Below the pieces are notes generated by a model. It saw only the letters and a list, made by a program, of their open reading frames with translations, had not been told where the DNA came from and searched no databases. Shown here in pieces: positions 54,771 through 64,000 of a stretch of DNA of 64,000 nucleotides; the first letter of the stretch is position 1, and the number at the start of each line of letters is the position of its first letter. This DNA is from Metabacillus arenae (GTDB lineage Bacteria > Bacillota > Bacilli > Bacillales > Bacillaceae), in contig NZ_JACXAI010000011.1 in the NCBI RefSeq assembly GCF_014773385.1, positions 1-64,000 on the forward strand. The letters are read 5' to 3'. The position numbers and the translations under genes are program-made.

Positions 54771-55205
54771 ATGAAGGACAATAATTATTATCAAACATTT
54801 ATTACGGTGGCGCCAGACTGCCCAGTATTGGAAGGGCTAATTCCGCCGGCTAGGAAGAAAGGTCCTACCAAACCTCTCATTGAATATGAATTACTATCAA
54901 AGAGCCCCTATACATATACTCAGGAGGATCTTCTTTTCGAAGTGTATATCCGTCACAAAGCTATCCCTGAAGAGGAACTAGAGGCCCGAGGTGCCCAAAT
55001 CAAGGATGAGTTTTTCCAAAAACCTCAAGCATGCCTGCGAGCTTCGATGCTTCCGAAAAAATATGGCTGGGGCCTCCATTTTGACGAAGCTGGTAAAATC
55101 GCTCTTTACAGTGTAAATTCTCCAGAGTACCAAGGCTTTCAAAAGAACAAAGACGATAAATTGAGTGTGCTTTCTGCGATGCGTAGCAGCCGCAAGCATT
55201 CTTAA
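54771..55205 (+). CDS. DUF6157 family protein
   Basis: 144 residues from ATG 54771, 7 bases after AAGGAGG. YYQTFITVAPDCPVLEGLIPP, KPLIEYELLSKSPYTYTQEDLLFEVY and ASMLPKKYGWGLHFDEAGKIALY fit the DUF6157 family. It is soluble with no recognisable active site; the family has no assigned role. The slot between gerPF and sbcC is occupied by an HNH-type gene (hlpB/yisB) in B. subtilis, which is absent here. Confidence 0.75.
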   Translation: MKDNNYYQTFITVAPDCPVLEGLIPPARKKGPTKPLIEYELLSKSPYTYTQEDLLFEVYIRHKAIPEEELEARGAQIKDEFFQKPQACLRASMLPKKYGWGLHFDEAGKIALYSVNSPEYQGFQKNKDDKLSVLSAMRSSRKHS

Positions 55206-55230
55206 GAACACCGCCTGAAACGTATAAAAA

Positions 55231-55368
55231 AGGTTAGTTTACACTAGACCAAAGAAAGGGTTTGGAGCATAATCATAAGAGCTGCAGGAGAGACAGACTC
55301 TGCAGCAGTTTACCTATTCTCTCTAGACTGTATCCCTTTCTTTTAGGTTCATGCAGAGGTAAACTAGC
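55231..55368. repeat. three nested inverted repeats
   Basis: Outer GTTAGTTTAC (55233-55242) with GTAAACTAGC (55359-55368), middle AAAGAAAGGG (55251-55260) with CCCTTTCTTT (55334-55343), inner GCTGCAG (55281-55287) with CTGCAGC (55300-55306). The order is properly nested, so the whole region can fold into one long arm between the DUF6157 gene and sbcC, which converge here. Confidence 0.65.
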
Positions 55369-55391
55369 AAAAACCAAGGCAAACTGCTTTT

Positions 55392-58300
55392 TCATAAAGT
55401 TTCCAGTTTCACTGTAGTACCTTTCCCTGAAGACTCTGCAGGGGTTACAACCAATCGTTTCGGCAAGCGTGCACGCAGCTCCTGCACATGGCTAATCACT
55501 CCAACGGATAATTCTTCTGATTGTAATTTTTCAAGCGCTGTTATGACTGTATCGAGCAGTTCGGAATCAAGTGTTCCAAAGCCTTCATCAAGGAAGAAGA
55601 ATTGGAGAGGATACTCTCCTCTCAGCTGGATATGAGTAGAAAGCGATATAGCTAATGCCAAGGAAGTCAGAAATGTTTCACCGCCTGACAGAGTCGATAC
55701 TGGCCTTTTAACTCCCCCGTTTGCATCATCGCGCATCATAAAGCCCCCTTGTGAATCGACTTCAATTGCATAGCGCTGTCTTGTAAGCTCACTAAGGCGC
55801 ATAGACGCATGTCTGCTGACAATTTCCAACTGTTCCTCTGCCATATATTCAACAAAGCTATTACCTTTTAATACGGTTTGTAATTTTTCAAGCCTGCCGA
55901 TTCTTAGTTCAATTTCTTGTTTTTGTGATTCTATTTCAGCAAACCTTTTATGTTTTAGCTTTACTGATTCTAGTGCATTGTTTGCTGCTCCTCTTGCTTC
56001 TGCTGCTTGATGGAGAAGGTACTCAAGGTTTTCCTTGCTTTTGTTTATTTCTTCCCACTTTTCTTGAGATACCCTTTTGTCTGCAAGCTTCTCAGATATT
56101 CTATTTAAATCTTTAAGACATTGCTTCTTCTTATCTGTGTATCTCTCGATTTCCTGCTTTAGTTGATTTATTACCGATTCATCTAAAATGGCTTGCAGTG
56201 CTTCTTCAGCTGATTGAAAGCTTCCTTTTGATGACAGGTCCAGCCATTCTTTTTCAGCCTGGGAAAACTGGCCAACTGCTGTTTCATAAGATTTTTCAAT
56301 AGCTGATAGCTGACTTTTCAGCTCTGTTAGCTGGTTTGAGCGATTCTGCCATTCATCATAAGCCTGTTTTTCCTGCTCTGCAAGCTTTGTCAATTTATCC
56401 GTTACATTTAAAAGCAAAGCAGAAGGATTGCTTTCACCATTTGTTTCGATTCTTATTTTTTCCTCCTTTTCTTTTATTTGCTGTTCTATATTTTTCAGAT
56501 CATATGTTACTTGTAAAAGCTGGGTAGATAGCTCCTGTTCATTCGTTTGGAGAACCTTGAGGCTTTTTTCTGTTTCCTCCATAAAAGTTATGCTCTTTTG
56601 AATTCTTGCTTCCAATTGTTCGTTTTGCTTGTCTTTTCTCTGTATTTCCTGCTGGATCCTTCCAAGCTCCTCTTTGGGAAGTTTAGGGAAGCGGCTTTTC
56701 CAATCGGATCCAAGCTGAAAAAGACGCTCTCTCATTTTCTCATGCTTTTGAACTTGTTCATTTAGATCCTGCTGAAGCGCACCTATTCCTTGTTCATATT
56801 GCTGAATTTGATTCATGACATCCTTCATAGTTAAGCCGGTTCTTTTGCTCGCGCTTTTAATTGATAAAAAATCTTGATAAAGAGCCTTAACCTCAGTGGA
56901 AAGCTGTTCTTTCCTTTCTTTTATCTCGTCTGCTCGTGAATAATCATCAAGTAATAACGATTCCTTTTCCTGATCTGTGAGGATCCTTGTTTCTTGCAGG
57001 AAAGAGTGTTCATTGATATAGTGATCCGCTTGCTCTTCAAGGCGCAGCTTCAACGTATAAAGCTGCTGCTTGTCTTGTTCACTTTCGGAAAGCAAAGCTT
57101 CCAAAGGTTTTATGCCTGTTGTCTCCTCAGTTTGCATATGATTACTTGTCTCTGAGGATGTGAGTTCATGGTTAGAGGAGCCGCACACAGGGCATGGCTC
57201 TCCAGCCTCTAATTGCTTACGGAGCGTAACTGCTAAATGATCCATCCGTTCTTTTTCTTGTTTGTGTTTTAGCTCATTGATTTCTGCTTCGACATTTTCG
57301 GTTATCTTTATGTAGTCACGCTCGCGCTCACATACTTTACTATATAGCTGCTGCAGATTTTCGAAATGGTGAGTAATTGACTTTTCTTGGTTTTCTTTTG
57401 TGGCTGCAGCTTCTTTCATAGCTTGGGCAGCTTCGTTTAGCTGGTGCTGTTTTTTCTTCACTGTATTCTCTATTTCTTCTGCTTGTTCCTGTAGATGTTC
57501 GTATGTTAGCTTCAGTTGAAGGGCTTGCTGTACATTTTCTCTTATTTGTGCACTTATAACTGTTCCAGATAGCTCTTCTTTGAGTTGTTTTTGCTTTGTT
57601 TGCGCCTTTTGAAGCAGGGAAGCAGATTTTTCATACTCCACCTTTTTATTTTTAAGGTTCTCGTCTGCTTGATTTCTTTTTTCTTCAAGCTGCTTTGCCT
57701 TTTTTTGCAATTGCTTTAGGTCTTCCTCAATCTCTATTAACAAGTTCAGTTTTTCTTTTTTTGCTGCAAGCTGTGGTTCTTCTTTTGCTTTCAGAGACCT
57801 TACCTTTTCATAATAGGTCAATGCTTTTTCATATGCCTTTTCATGGCGTTCATAGGCTGTTTTCTTTTCAAGGAGTTCCTCTGAATACTGTTTCTTATCA
57901 AATTGTGCTTGTTTTAATCTCATTGCATAAGGTTTTATTTGGATTGCATCTTGTGCCTTCTGCAAATCCTTTCTCTGCTGCTCATAATGGTCATTTTGTT
58001 TTTCAAGATTGGATAACTGGACTTCATATTCTTTCTGTTCCTTTTGCAAACTCCAGACCTCTTGCATTTGAGCAAATTTCTTCTGCACCTCGTTATATTC
58101 TGATTTCCGTTTGTTTACTATAGTCACTGCCTCTTTGTACTCAACTTCAGCCTGCTTCAGTGCCTCGTCTGAAGCTTCACCTAAGCCAGTTTGCTCGGCA
58201 ATAAATTCTGCTTGCTGTCCTTTAGCAGATTGCAGGTGCCGTTTCAGCTTTTTGGAAAGCTCATCACCGTATTGTTCAAGGTTAAACAGCCGTTGCAGCA

Positions 58301-58805
58301 TTTGTCTGCGTTCAGCACCTTTAAGGGAAAGAAATTCTGCAAATTTTCCCTGCGGCAACACAACTGCACGAGTAAAATCATCAATTGTTAAGCCAAGAAG
58401 AGCTTCGATTTTGGCATTTACTTCGTTCGTTTTATCGGCGAGGACCACTTGTTCATCTCGATGTTCAATAAACCGGCAAACAGTCGTTTTTACTCTATAT
58501 TCATCTGTTCGTTTCAACACACGCTCAATCGTGTACCGAATTTGTTCAGACCTATTAGTTAATTCGAATGTAAACGCAACATTCACTTGGTTTTCGGCAT
58601 GGTTTAATATGCCATATGTATTGTTTGCAGCTCTTTCGACCTTTCCATACAAAGCAAGAGTCATGGCATCAAGAATAGAGGATTTCCCGCTTCCTGTCGG
58701 GCCAAAAATTCCGAACACTCCGCCATTACATAAAGATTCAAAATCAATTGTTTGTTTTTCTCTGAAGCTGTGTAAGCCTGAAATTGTTAATTCAATCGGT
58801 CTCAC
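55392..58805 (-). CDS. sbcC: SbcC exonuclease subunit (Rad50-like)
   Basis: 1137 residues. N-terminal Walker A FGPTGSGKSSILDAMTLALYG, then long coiled coils on either side of the zinc hook GEPCPVCGSSNHE at about residue 550, and at the C-terminus the ABC signature TLSGGETFLTSLALAISLS and Walker B FFFLDEGFGTLD. With SbcD it forms an ATP-dependent nuclease that opens hairpins and processes DNA ends. Its ATG overlaps the sbcD stop by 4 bases. Confidence 0.96.
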   Translation of the reverse strand: MRPIELTISGLHSFREKQTIDFESLCNGGVFGIFGPTGSGKSSILDAMTLALYGKVERAANNTYGILNHAENQVNVAFTFELTNRSEQIRYTIERVLKRTDEYRVKTTVCRFIEHRDEQVVLADKTNEVNAKIEALLGLTIDDFTRAVVLPQGKFAEFLSLKGAERRQMLQRLFNLEQYGDELSKKLKRHLQSAKGQQAEFIAEQTGLGEASDEALKQAEVEYKEAVTIVNKRKSEYNEVQKKFAQMQEVWSLQKEQKEYEVQLSNLEKQNDHYEQQRKDLQKAQDAIQIKPYAMRLKQAQFDKKQYSEELLEKKTAYERHEKAYEKALTYYEKVRSLKAKEEPQLAAKKEKLNLLIEIEEDLKQLQKKAKQLEEKRNQADENLKNKKVEYEKSASLLQKAQTKQKQLKEELSGTVISAQIRENVQQALQLKLTYEHLQEQAEEIENTVKKKQHQLNEAAQAMKEAAATKENQEKSITHHFENLQQLYSKVCERERDYIKITENVEAEINELKHKQEKERMDHLAVTLRKQLEAGEPCPVCGSSNHELTSSETSNHMQTEETTGIKPLEALLSESEQDKQQLYTLKLRLEEQADHYINEHSFLQETRILTDQEKESLLLDDYSRADEIKERKEQLSTEVKALYQDFLSIKSASKRTGLTMKDVMNQIQQYEQGIGALQQDLNEQVQKHEKMRERLFQLGSDWKSRFPKLPKEELGRIQQEIQRKDKQNEQLEARIQKSITFMEETEKSLKVLQTNEQELSTQLLQVTYDLKNIEQQIKEKEEKIRIETNGESNPSALLLNVTDKLTKLAEQEKQAYDEWQNRSNQLTELKSQLSAIEKSYETAVGQFSQAEKEWLDLSSKGSFQSAEEALQAILDESVINQLKQEIERYTDKKKQCLKDLNRISEKLADKRVSQEKWEEINKSKENLEYLLHQAAEARGAANNALESVKLKHKRFAEIESQKQEIELRIGRLEKLQTVLKGNSFVEYMAEEQLEIVSRHASMRLSELTRQRYAIEVDSQGGFMMRDDANGGVKRPVSTLSGGETFLTSLALAISLSTHIQLRGEYPLQFFFLDEGFGTLDSELLDTVITALEKLQSEELSVGVISHVQELRARLPKRLVVTPAESSGKGTTVKLETL

Positions 58806-59983
58806 CTTGTTCCCTCCTTCAAAGAGCTGTCCTCATTGATCAACTCAAGGAAAAGGGAAGTCAGTTCTTGGTCAGGCTGAGCACCACCGGTTTGTTTCTC
58901 ATAAAATCGTCGGAACATTTCATCGATTGGAAGATTCGCTTCTCTTTTCCGTTCAAGCTCAGAATGGGATCTCTCAAATATCGGACGAATATGAATGATG
59001 CCAGGATGCTCCTTCCTTAATCGATGAATTTGCTCTAATGACAAATTATCTGTTAAATAGACTTCAAGATCTACCCAAGCCTGGTTATCTCGACCTTCAT
59101 CAAGCCATTGATAGACCTCTTCAATTCCTCCTTTTGCCCGAATGCGGACAAGCGGTTTTCCGCTGGAGAGCGGGAGCTCGGTAAGCTCTGGTGTTTCTTG
59201 TGGTTTTACATCAAGAATGGTAACCGATTTCGTATAACCGATTTCTGAAAAGCTGTATGCTAAAGGGGAACCAGAATAGCGGGCCATTGTGTTTGCCCGT
59301 TTAACGTCTTGAGGTCTATGCAAGTGCCCTAATGCTACATACTGGGCAGCTTCCGGCAAACTGTCTGCTCCTACTGTGTAGGCTCCGCCTACTTCAATCG
59401 GTCTCTCAGAATCGGTTGTGCTTCCGCCTGCTACATAAATATGGCTCATTGCCATATTTACACTATCCTTACGAAACGGAAGGCACATTCGGGAAAACAA
59501 ATTCTTGATTTTATCATTATATTTATCTCGCATTTGAGTTTCATCAGAGTCTGCTGACAAAACTTCCTGTAATCGAGCTTCTGAAGGATAAGCAAGTGCA
59601 GCGACCATCAGTCTTTCATCCGCATGCGGTACTTCAATATTCAGCAAATCAAAGGTTGGATAGCCGATTAAATGAATCCCTTGATAGCCTGCAAGCGGAG
59701 TTGCAGCTGCAAGCCTGTCAGGGTTATCGTGATTTCCTGCGATCACCACCGTAGGCCTCCTTCCTTTATCCGATAACCTTGTAATCGCCTCGTAAAACAG
59801 CTGTTCAGCTGCAGCAGGGGGATTTACTGTATCGAACGCATCCCCTGCCATTAACACTGCATCAATGTTTTGGTCTTCAACTATTCCAATCAATTCATCT
59901 ATAAATTCTTCTTGTTCCGGAAGTCTGCTTCTGCCTTCCAAAGTTTTTCCTAAATGCCAATCGGCTGTATGGAGAATTCTCAT
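58802..59983 (-). CDS. sbcD: SbcD exonuclease subunit (Mre11-like)
   Basis: 393 residues from ATG 59983 with AAAGGAGG upstream; the frame opens at 60070 inside the addA end. Phosphoesterase motifs: LHTADWHLGK, MAGDAFDTVNPP, VIAGNHDNPDR, ALGHLHRPQ. It is the nuclease partner of SbcC. Separated from addA by 58 bases holding a GGTACC palindrome; normally these genes form one addBA-sbcDC operon. Confidence 0.95.
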   Translation of the reverse strand: MRILHTADWHLGKTLEGRSRLPEQEEFIDELIGIVEDQNIDAVLMAGDAFDTVNPPAAAEQLFYEAITRLSDKGRRPTVVIAGNHDNPDRLAAATPLAGYQGIHLIGYPTFDLLNIEVPHADERLMVAALAYPSEARLQEVLSADSDETQMRDKYNDKIKNLFSRMCLPFRKDSVNMAMSHIYVAGGSTTDSERPIEVGGAYTVGADSLPEAAQYVALGHLHRPQDVKRANTMARYSGSPLAYSFSEIGYTKSVTILDVKPQETPELTELPLSSGKPLVRIRAKGGIEEVYQWLDEGRDNQAWVDLEVYLTDNLSLEQIHRLRKEHPGIIHIRPIFERSHSELERKREANLPIDEMFRRFYEKQTGGAQPDQELTSLFLELINEDSSLKEGTR

Positions 59984-60013
59984 GAGATTTCCTCCTTTAA
60001 TAATGATAAACGA

Positions 60014-60028
60014 CGGTACCTGGTACCG
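60014..60028. repeat. GGTACC palindrome between addA and sbcD
   Basis: CGGTACCTGGTACCG is a perfect 15-base palindrome with a central T, followed on the plus strand by AAAAAA. Read on the minus strand it is preceded, not followed, by T residues, so it is a poor terminator for addA. Same motif as 46918-46930. Confidence 0.75.
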
Positions 60029-60041
60029 AAAAAAACAAAAA

Positions 60042-63000
60042 CTATAAAGAGAGCAAATGCCCTCCGTCAAAAAAGTAAAGATATTTGCTTGCTAAAGGTT
60101 TTTTGTATATTTGCTCCACGGCTTTTGAGTATAAAGCTATTTGCGCTTCATAGCGTAGTAATAAAACCGGCTTTGCTTCTTCAAATCCACCCGGGAATTT
60201 TCCGTATATTCGATCTGTTTTATAATCAAGAAGGACCAGGCCGTCTTCATCTTCAAACAAGCAGTCAATAATCCCCTGGACAAGAACTACTTCTTTTTGT
60301 TCCTCATTCATTTCATTTAATTCGGAAACGGGAACAGCTAAGCTGAAAGGGATTTCTCTTTCCACCTGGTTAGATTGAGTCAATCTTTTGCCAGCAGAAG
60401 TCTCAAAGAAGTGAAACAGCCTGCTGATTGAGAGGGCATCGGCTTGTTCTTCTGTTAAAATTTCTTTGCTGACTAACAAATTCACTGTGTTGTGCAAGGA
60501 ATCTTTTGTGACCGGATTTGATAGGTTAATATGCTGCATAACCGTGTGCATAGCTGTCCCTTTTTCGGCTGCTGTTAACGAGTTTTTCTGCATAAATGAA
60601 GGCCTTCTATATAGAATCGGTGATCCCTCTGTTTTAACAAGGGATTGATCACTGTATTCATCCTCTTCAAGAGCCTTTTGCCGCTTCAGTTCAGAAACAG
60701 ACTGCTTGGATCGGAGTTTGGATAAGAATAAATGTGGATAATTCCAATTTAATCTGTTTTGAACCTCTTGCTTGTAAGCACCTTCTACTTTTACCTTTTT
60801 TCCTTCTGCAAGAGCGTCCATCATTTCTTCATCCGCCTCTTTTTCATCGGCACTTGCCGCAAGGAGAGTTGATTCTTTCATAAGAGTAATCTTCCATTTT
60901 GAAGGATGTTTATAAATTTCATCTAAAAATGTAGAACCGTTTTCTCTTAACAATTCACTATCTCTATGTCTGATTAAGGCAGGACCAATCCAATCCAAAT
61001 AGCTTTTTGCCTGCATCCTGAGCAAATCTGGTAAAAGCCATTCTTCATGAGACGCGGACGCTTGCCATTGATTCAACGTTTTTTCGGCATCTTTTAACGT
61101 TCCGAGTAAATAAAGCTTTTCCTTTGCCCGTGTTAGAGCTACATATAACACGCGAAGCTCTTCCGACAACAGCTCTATCTTCATCTTTTTCTTAATCGCA
61201 ATAAGTGGAAGCGTTGGGTAGCTTATTCGCAATCTGGGATCTATTAGCTTTGTCCCAAACCCTAACTCTTTATCAAGTAAATATTTTTTATTTAAATCCA
61301 TCATATTAAATTGGCGGGATAGTCCCGCTGCAAAGACAACCGGAAATTCAAGACCTTTGCTGCTGTGAATGGTCATGAGCCGAACAACATCCTCTTTTTC
61401 ACCGAGGGCCCTTGCTGCTCCAAGATCATCCCCGCGATCCTGCATTCGTTCAATAAACCTCAGGAATCGGAACACTCCCCTAAAGGAGGTGGATTCATAT
61501 TGTCTTGCCCGATCATATAACGCCCTTAAGTTTGCTTGTCTTTGTTTACCGCCAGGCATACCGCAGACATAATCATTAAATTTTGTATCTCGGTAGATCT
61601 GCCAAATCAAATCAGATACAGACCCTTTTCTGGCAAAATCACGCCACTTTTGCAGCATTTGATAAAAGTGGTTTACCTTTTCTTGCACGTTTTTATGTGA
61701 TCCGCTTTGCAGAAAAGCTTTTAATGCAGCATAGTAGGTTCCTTTCTTATCAAAAGTCCTAATGACAGCAAGCTCATTTTCATTCAAGCCAATCAAAGGA
61801 GATCGGAGGACAGAAGCCAGCGGGATATCTTGATAAGGGTTGTCAATCACTTTTAACACAGACATCATAATCGCTACTTCTGTTGCTTCAAAATACCCGC
61901 TAGAAAGATTAGCATAAACAGGTATCCCCTGTTTCTTAAGCTCTTCCATAATTTGTGGAGCCCAAGGCATGGACCTTAATAAAATAACGATATCCCGATA
62001 TTGAATATTGCGAGTTTGTCCAGTTTTACCATCATAAATCGGAAATGGCTGCGCGATTAGCTCCCGGATTTTTTGTGCCATGACCCGTGCTTCCAGCTGA
62101 ACGGTTTCCAATTCTTCCAGATTAAACTCTAAATGATCTTCCTCAGCTATATCCTTCTGCCGCTCTACCATCAATAGCTCCGTCTTCATCTGTTCATCAT
62201 CAGGATATGAAGCCCCCAGCTTTAATTCGGCATCTTGATCATAGGAAATTTCACCGACCTTTTCCCCCATCAGCTGCTTAAACAAATAATTGGTTCCATC
62301 TAAAACTTCACTGCGGCTCCGAAAGTTTTTTGATAAATCAATCCGAAGACCTGAATTTTCCCCGCTTTGTTTAAACCTTTTATATTTTTCAAGAAACAGC
62401 ATCGGTTCAGCCAGCCGGAAACGATAGATGGATTGTTTTACGTCTCCAACCATAAAAAGGTTGCCTGTTTCTTCCCCATCCTTTGTTACAAGCTGCAGAA
62501 TGGATTCCTGGACAAGGTTTGTATCTTGATATTCATCAACTAATACCTCTACAAACTGTGAACGATAATAACGGGCTGCATCACTTGAATCATCACTTAA
62601 AATTTGCAGGCAAAAATGCTCAAGATCAGAAAAATCAACTATGCCCTTTTCTTTTTTTACCGTTTCGAAGCGTTCGCCAAATTCCTTTACAAGCTTAATA
62701 AGCGTCTGAATTGGAGATTTCAGCTCTTTTAAATCCTGTATATATTGCCGTTCATTTCTTGAAAAAAGCTCGTCTCTCAGCTTCTGAACCTGATCCTTTA
62801 CAAAATTTCTAAGCTCTGTTACTTGATTTATTAAAGCTTTATCATATTCCTCTCCCTTACATGCTTTTAAACGGGTTGGCGTAAAAGCACTTATCCGTTT
62901 CCCGAGCTCGGACCAGGAGCCACTAGCTTCAAGTAATTGGTTGATTTGCATGAGATCATCTTCCAGGTTAACGGCTCTTGGGGCTGGACCTCCAGGTTTT

Positions 63001-63743
63001 CTCGTAAGCTCTAAAGCTTGTACAATTTTTTCCCGGCAGCCAAGAAGCTGAAGCTCAATATCATTCATCACATATTGAAAAAACGGCAATTCATAAAGCT
63101 CTGTACCCTCTTTTACATCGTAAGATTCAACGAGGCCCTCGAGCCAGGTAGCTGGCTTTGGGTGTGATTTTGAAAAATCATAGATAGCTCTTACAAGGGT
63201 TTGCAAATCATGATCGCTTCGGTCAGATGTATAACGATCTACCAAATCAAAAAAGCATTCATTATTTTCTTTTGCATATTCTTCTTCAAATAAATCTTCG
63301 AGTACTTCATCAATTAACAGCTGAGCTTCGGTTTGATCAGCAATTCGAAACACAGGATCAATGTCAATCATGTAATAATATTTCTTAACAACATTTAAGC
63401 AAAAAGAATGAAGCGTTGAAATAGAAGCTCTGTTCAAAAGAGTCAGCTGCCTTCTTAAATGCAGAGACGCAGGGTTTGCCTTCAGCGCCTTCTCCAAAGC
63501 TTCCCCAATACGATGCTTCATTTCAGCTGCTGAAGCATTTGTAAAGGTGACTATAAGCAGCCGGTCCACATCTGTCGGGTTTTCTTTTGAGATGATTTTA
63601 CGAATAATTCGTTCGACAAGTACCGCTGTCTTACCTGAGCCTGCAGCCGCAGCAACTAAAATATCCTGGCCGTTTGAGGCAATAGCTTTCCATTGGTCAT
63701 CTGTCCACTGGCTGTTTATCGGTTTAGATAAGGTCGTTTCCAT
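60042..63743 (-). CDS. addA: ATP-dependent helicase/nuclease subunit AddA
   Basis: 1233 residues. UvrD-type helicase with Walker [18 protein letters not shown] at about residues 30-46, then [52 protein letters not shown] and [14 protein letters not shown]. The C-terminal PD-(D/E)XK nuclease has [11 protein letters not shown] and [24 protein letters not shown]. AddAB resects double-strand breaks and loads RecA after Chi. GGGAGGAGG precedes the ATG, and addB ends directly against the start codon. Confidence 0.97.
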   Translation of the reverse strand: METTLSKPINSQWTDDQWKAIASNGQDILVAAAAGSGKTAVLVERIIRKIISKENPTDVDRLLIVTFTNASAAEMKHRIGEALEKALKANPASLHLRRQLTLLNRASISTLHSFCLNVVKKYYYMIDIDPVFRIADQTEAQLLIDEVLEDLFEEEYAKENNECFFDLVDRYTSDRSDHDLQTLVRAIYDFSKSHPKPATWLEGLVESYDVKEGTELYELPFFQYVMNDIELQLLGCREKIVQALELTRKPGGPAPRAVNLEDDLMQINQLLEASGSWSELGKRISAFTPTRLKACKGEEYDKALINQVTELRNFVKDQVQKLRDELFSRNERQYIQDLKELKSPIQTLIKLVKEFGERFETVKKEKGIVDFSDLEHFCLQILSDDSSDAARYYRSQFVEVLVDEYQDTNLVQESILQLVTKDGEETGNLFMVGDVKQSIYRFRLAEPMLFLEKYKRFKQSGENSGLRIDLSKNFRSRSEVLDGTNYLFKQLMGEKVGEISYDQDAELKLGASYPDDEQMKTELLMVERQKDIAEEDHLEFNLEELETVQLEARVMAQKIRELIAQPFPIYDGKTGQTRNIQYRDIVILLRSMPWAPQIMEELKKQGIPVYANLSSGYFEATEVAIMMSVLKVIDNPYQDIPLASVLRSPLIGLNENELAVIRTFDKKGTYYAALKAFLQSGSHKNVQEKVNHFYQMLQKWRDFARKGSVSDLIWQIYRDTKFNDYVCGMPGGKQRQANLRALYDRARQYESTSFRGVFRFLRFIERMQDRGDDLGAARALGEKEDVVRLMTIHSSKGLEFPVVFAAGLSRQFNMMDLNKKYLLDKELGFGTKLIDPRLRISYPTLPLIAIKKKMKIELLSEELRVLYVALTRAKEKLYLLGTLKDAEKTLNQWQASASHEEWLLPDLLRMQAKSYLDWIGPALIRHRDSELLRENGSTFLDEIYKHPSKWKITLMKESTLLAASADEKEADEEMMDALAEGKKVKVEGAYKQEVQNRLNWNYPHLFLSKLRSKQSVSELKRQKALEEDEYSDQSLVKTEGSPILYRRPSFMQKNSLTAAEKGTAMHTVMQHINLSNPVTKDSLHNTVNLLVSKEILTEEQADALSISRLFHFFETSAGKRLTQSNQVEREIPFSLAVPVSELNEMNEEQKEVVLVQGIIDCLFEDEDGLVLLDYKTDRIYGKFPGGFEEAKPVLLLRYEAQIALYSKAVEQIYKKPLASKYLYFFDGGHLLSL

Positions 63744-64000
63744 TTATTTTGCCTCCTCCCTGAGCCGGTTTAATATGTCTTGGCCTTTTTCATCTTTTAA
63801 AACTCTATATTCATTTTCTTCAAGTGACTGGTCAAATTGACAAACTGACTTGAAATCGCAAAACGTACAAGGAACCTTCTCCTTTATTTTATATGGGGCA
63901 ATATCTACTACACCGTTTGTTATGTCGGTACCGATTTGCTTGAAAACATCCCTGATATGGGTTCTTAAAAGGCTAAATTCCTCTTTACTAGCAATCGCAG
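63744..64000 (-). CDS. addB: AddB helicase/nuclease subunit, C-terminal part
   Basis: The last 85 codons of addB run off the right edge of the window. The end of the nuclease domain is visible, with the cysteine cluster PCTFCDFKSVCQFD that closes the AddB iron-sulfur site, followed by ENEYRVLKDEKGQDILNRLREEAK and TAA. The stop codon is adjacent to the addA ATG. Partner of AddA. Confidence 0.93.
   Translation of the reverse strand, partial: AIASKEEFSLLRTHIRDVFKQIGTDITNGVVDIAPYKIKEKVPCTFCDFKSVCQFDQSLEENEYRVLKDEKGQDILNRLREEAK

Overview
The window is chromosomal DNA from a low-GC, endospore-forming member of the Bacillaceae. The evidence is a complete gerPABCDEF spore-coat germination operon, a Spo0E-type phosphatase gene, asnO, an S-box riboswitch, AGGAGG-type ribosome binding sites, and gene blocks in the same order as known B. 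subtilis neighbourhoods (yitW-yitV-yitU-yizC-ipi-yitT-degV-yitL-yitK-yitJ at the left; asnO-yisN-yisL-rocD-yisK-yisI-gerP-sbcC-sbcD-addA-addB at the right). No tRNA, rRNA, CRISPR array, IS element or prophage was seen.

Left block (1-15.6 kb): housekeeping genes of the yit region. They cover Fe-S assembly (YitW), an esterase (YitV), a HAD phosphatase (YitU), small spore-former proteins, a BsuPI-domain lipoprotein, a YitT membrane protein, DegV, the RNA-binding protein CvfB/YitL and YajQ/YitK. A SAM-I riboswitch with its own promoter and terminator then controls an overlapping yitJ-metH pair (methylene-THF reduction and homocysteine methylation). A general-stress-type SDR follows.

Middle block (15.8-46 kb), accessory and metabolic: a histidine kinase/response regulator pair divergent from an overlapping beta-carbonic anhydrase/SulP transporter pair; a maltodextrin cluster (LacI repressor, membrane-anchored alpha-amylase, MalEFG-type ABC importer without its ATPase, divergent cytosolic neopullulanase-type enzyme) with several operator/cre-like palindromes between the divergent genes; a sulfolactate degradation cluster (suyAB, slcC-like, GntR regulator, comC-like, UPF0324 exporter) facing a TRAP transporter; an ilvD gene lacking its N-terminal quarter next to the TRAP genes; GNAT, AraC and MATE genes.

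Right block (44-64 kb): asnO, yisN, yisL, rocD, yisK, yisI, a DUF418 protein, gerPA-F, a DUF6157 protein, and the DNA-repair genes sbcC, sbcD, addA and the 3' end of addB.

The most striking single system is the predicted sulfolactate pathway at 30.3-40.4 kb. TRAP uptake, two stereo-opposed dehydrogenases that together convert (S)- to (R)-sulfolactate, a two-subunit sulfo-lyase giving pyruvate plus sulfite, and a sulfite exporter would complete sulfonate breakdown in a Gram-positive spore former. The intergenic DNA is also rich in structure: a roughly 170-bp dispersed element in five copies, GGTGCCTGGCAC / GGTACCTGGTACC palindromes, a third short dispersed repeat, and tandem arrays with 21-bp and 42-bp periods.
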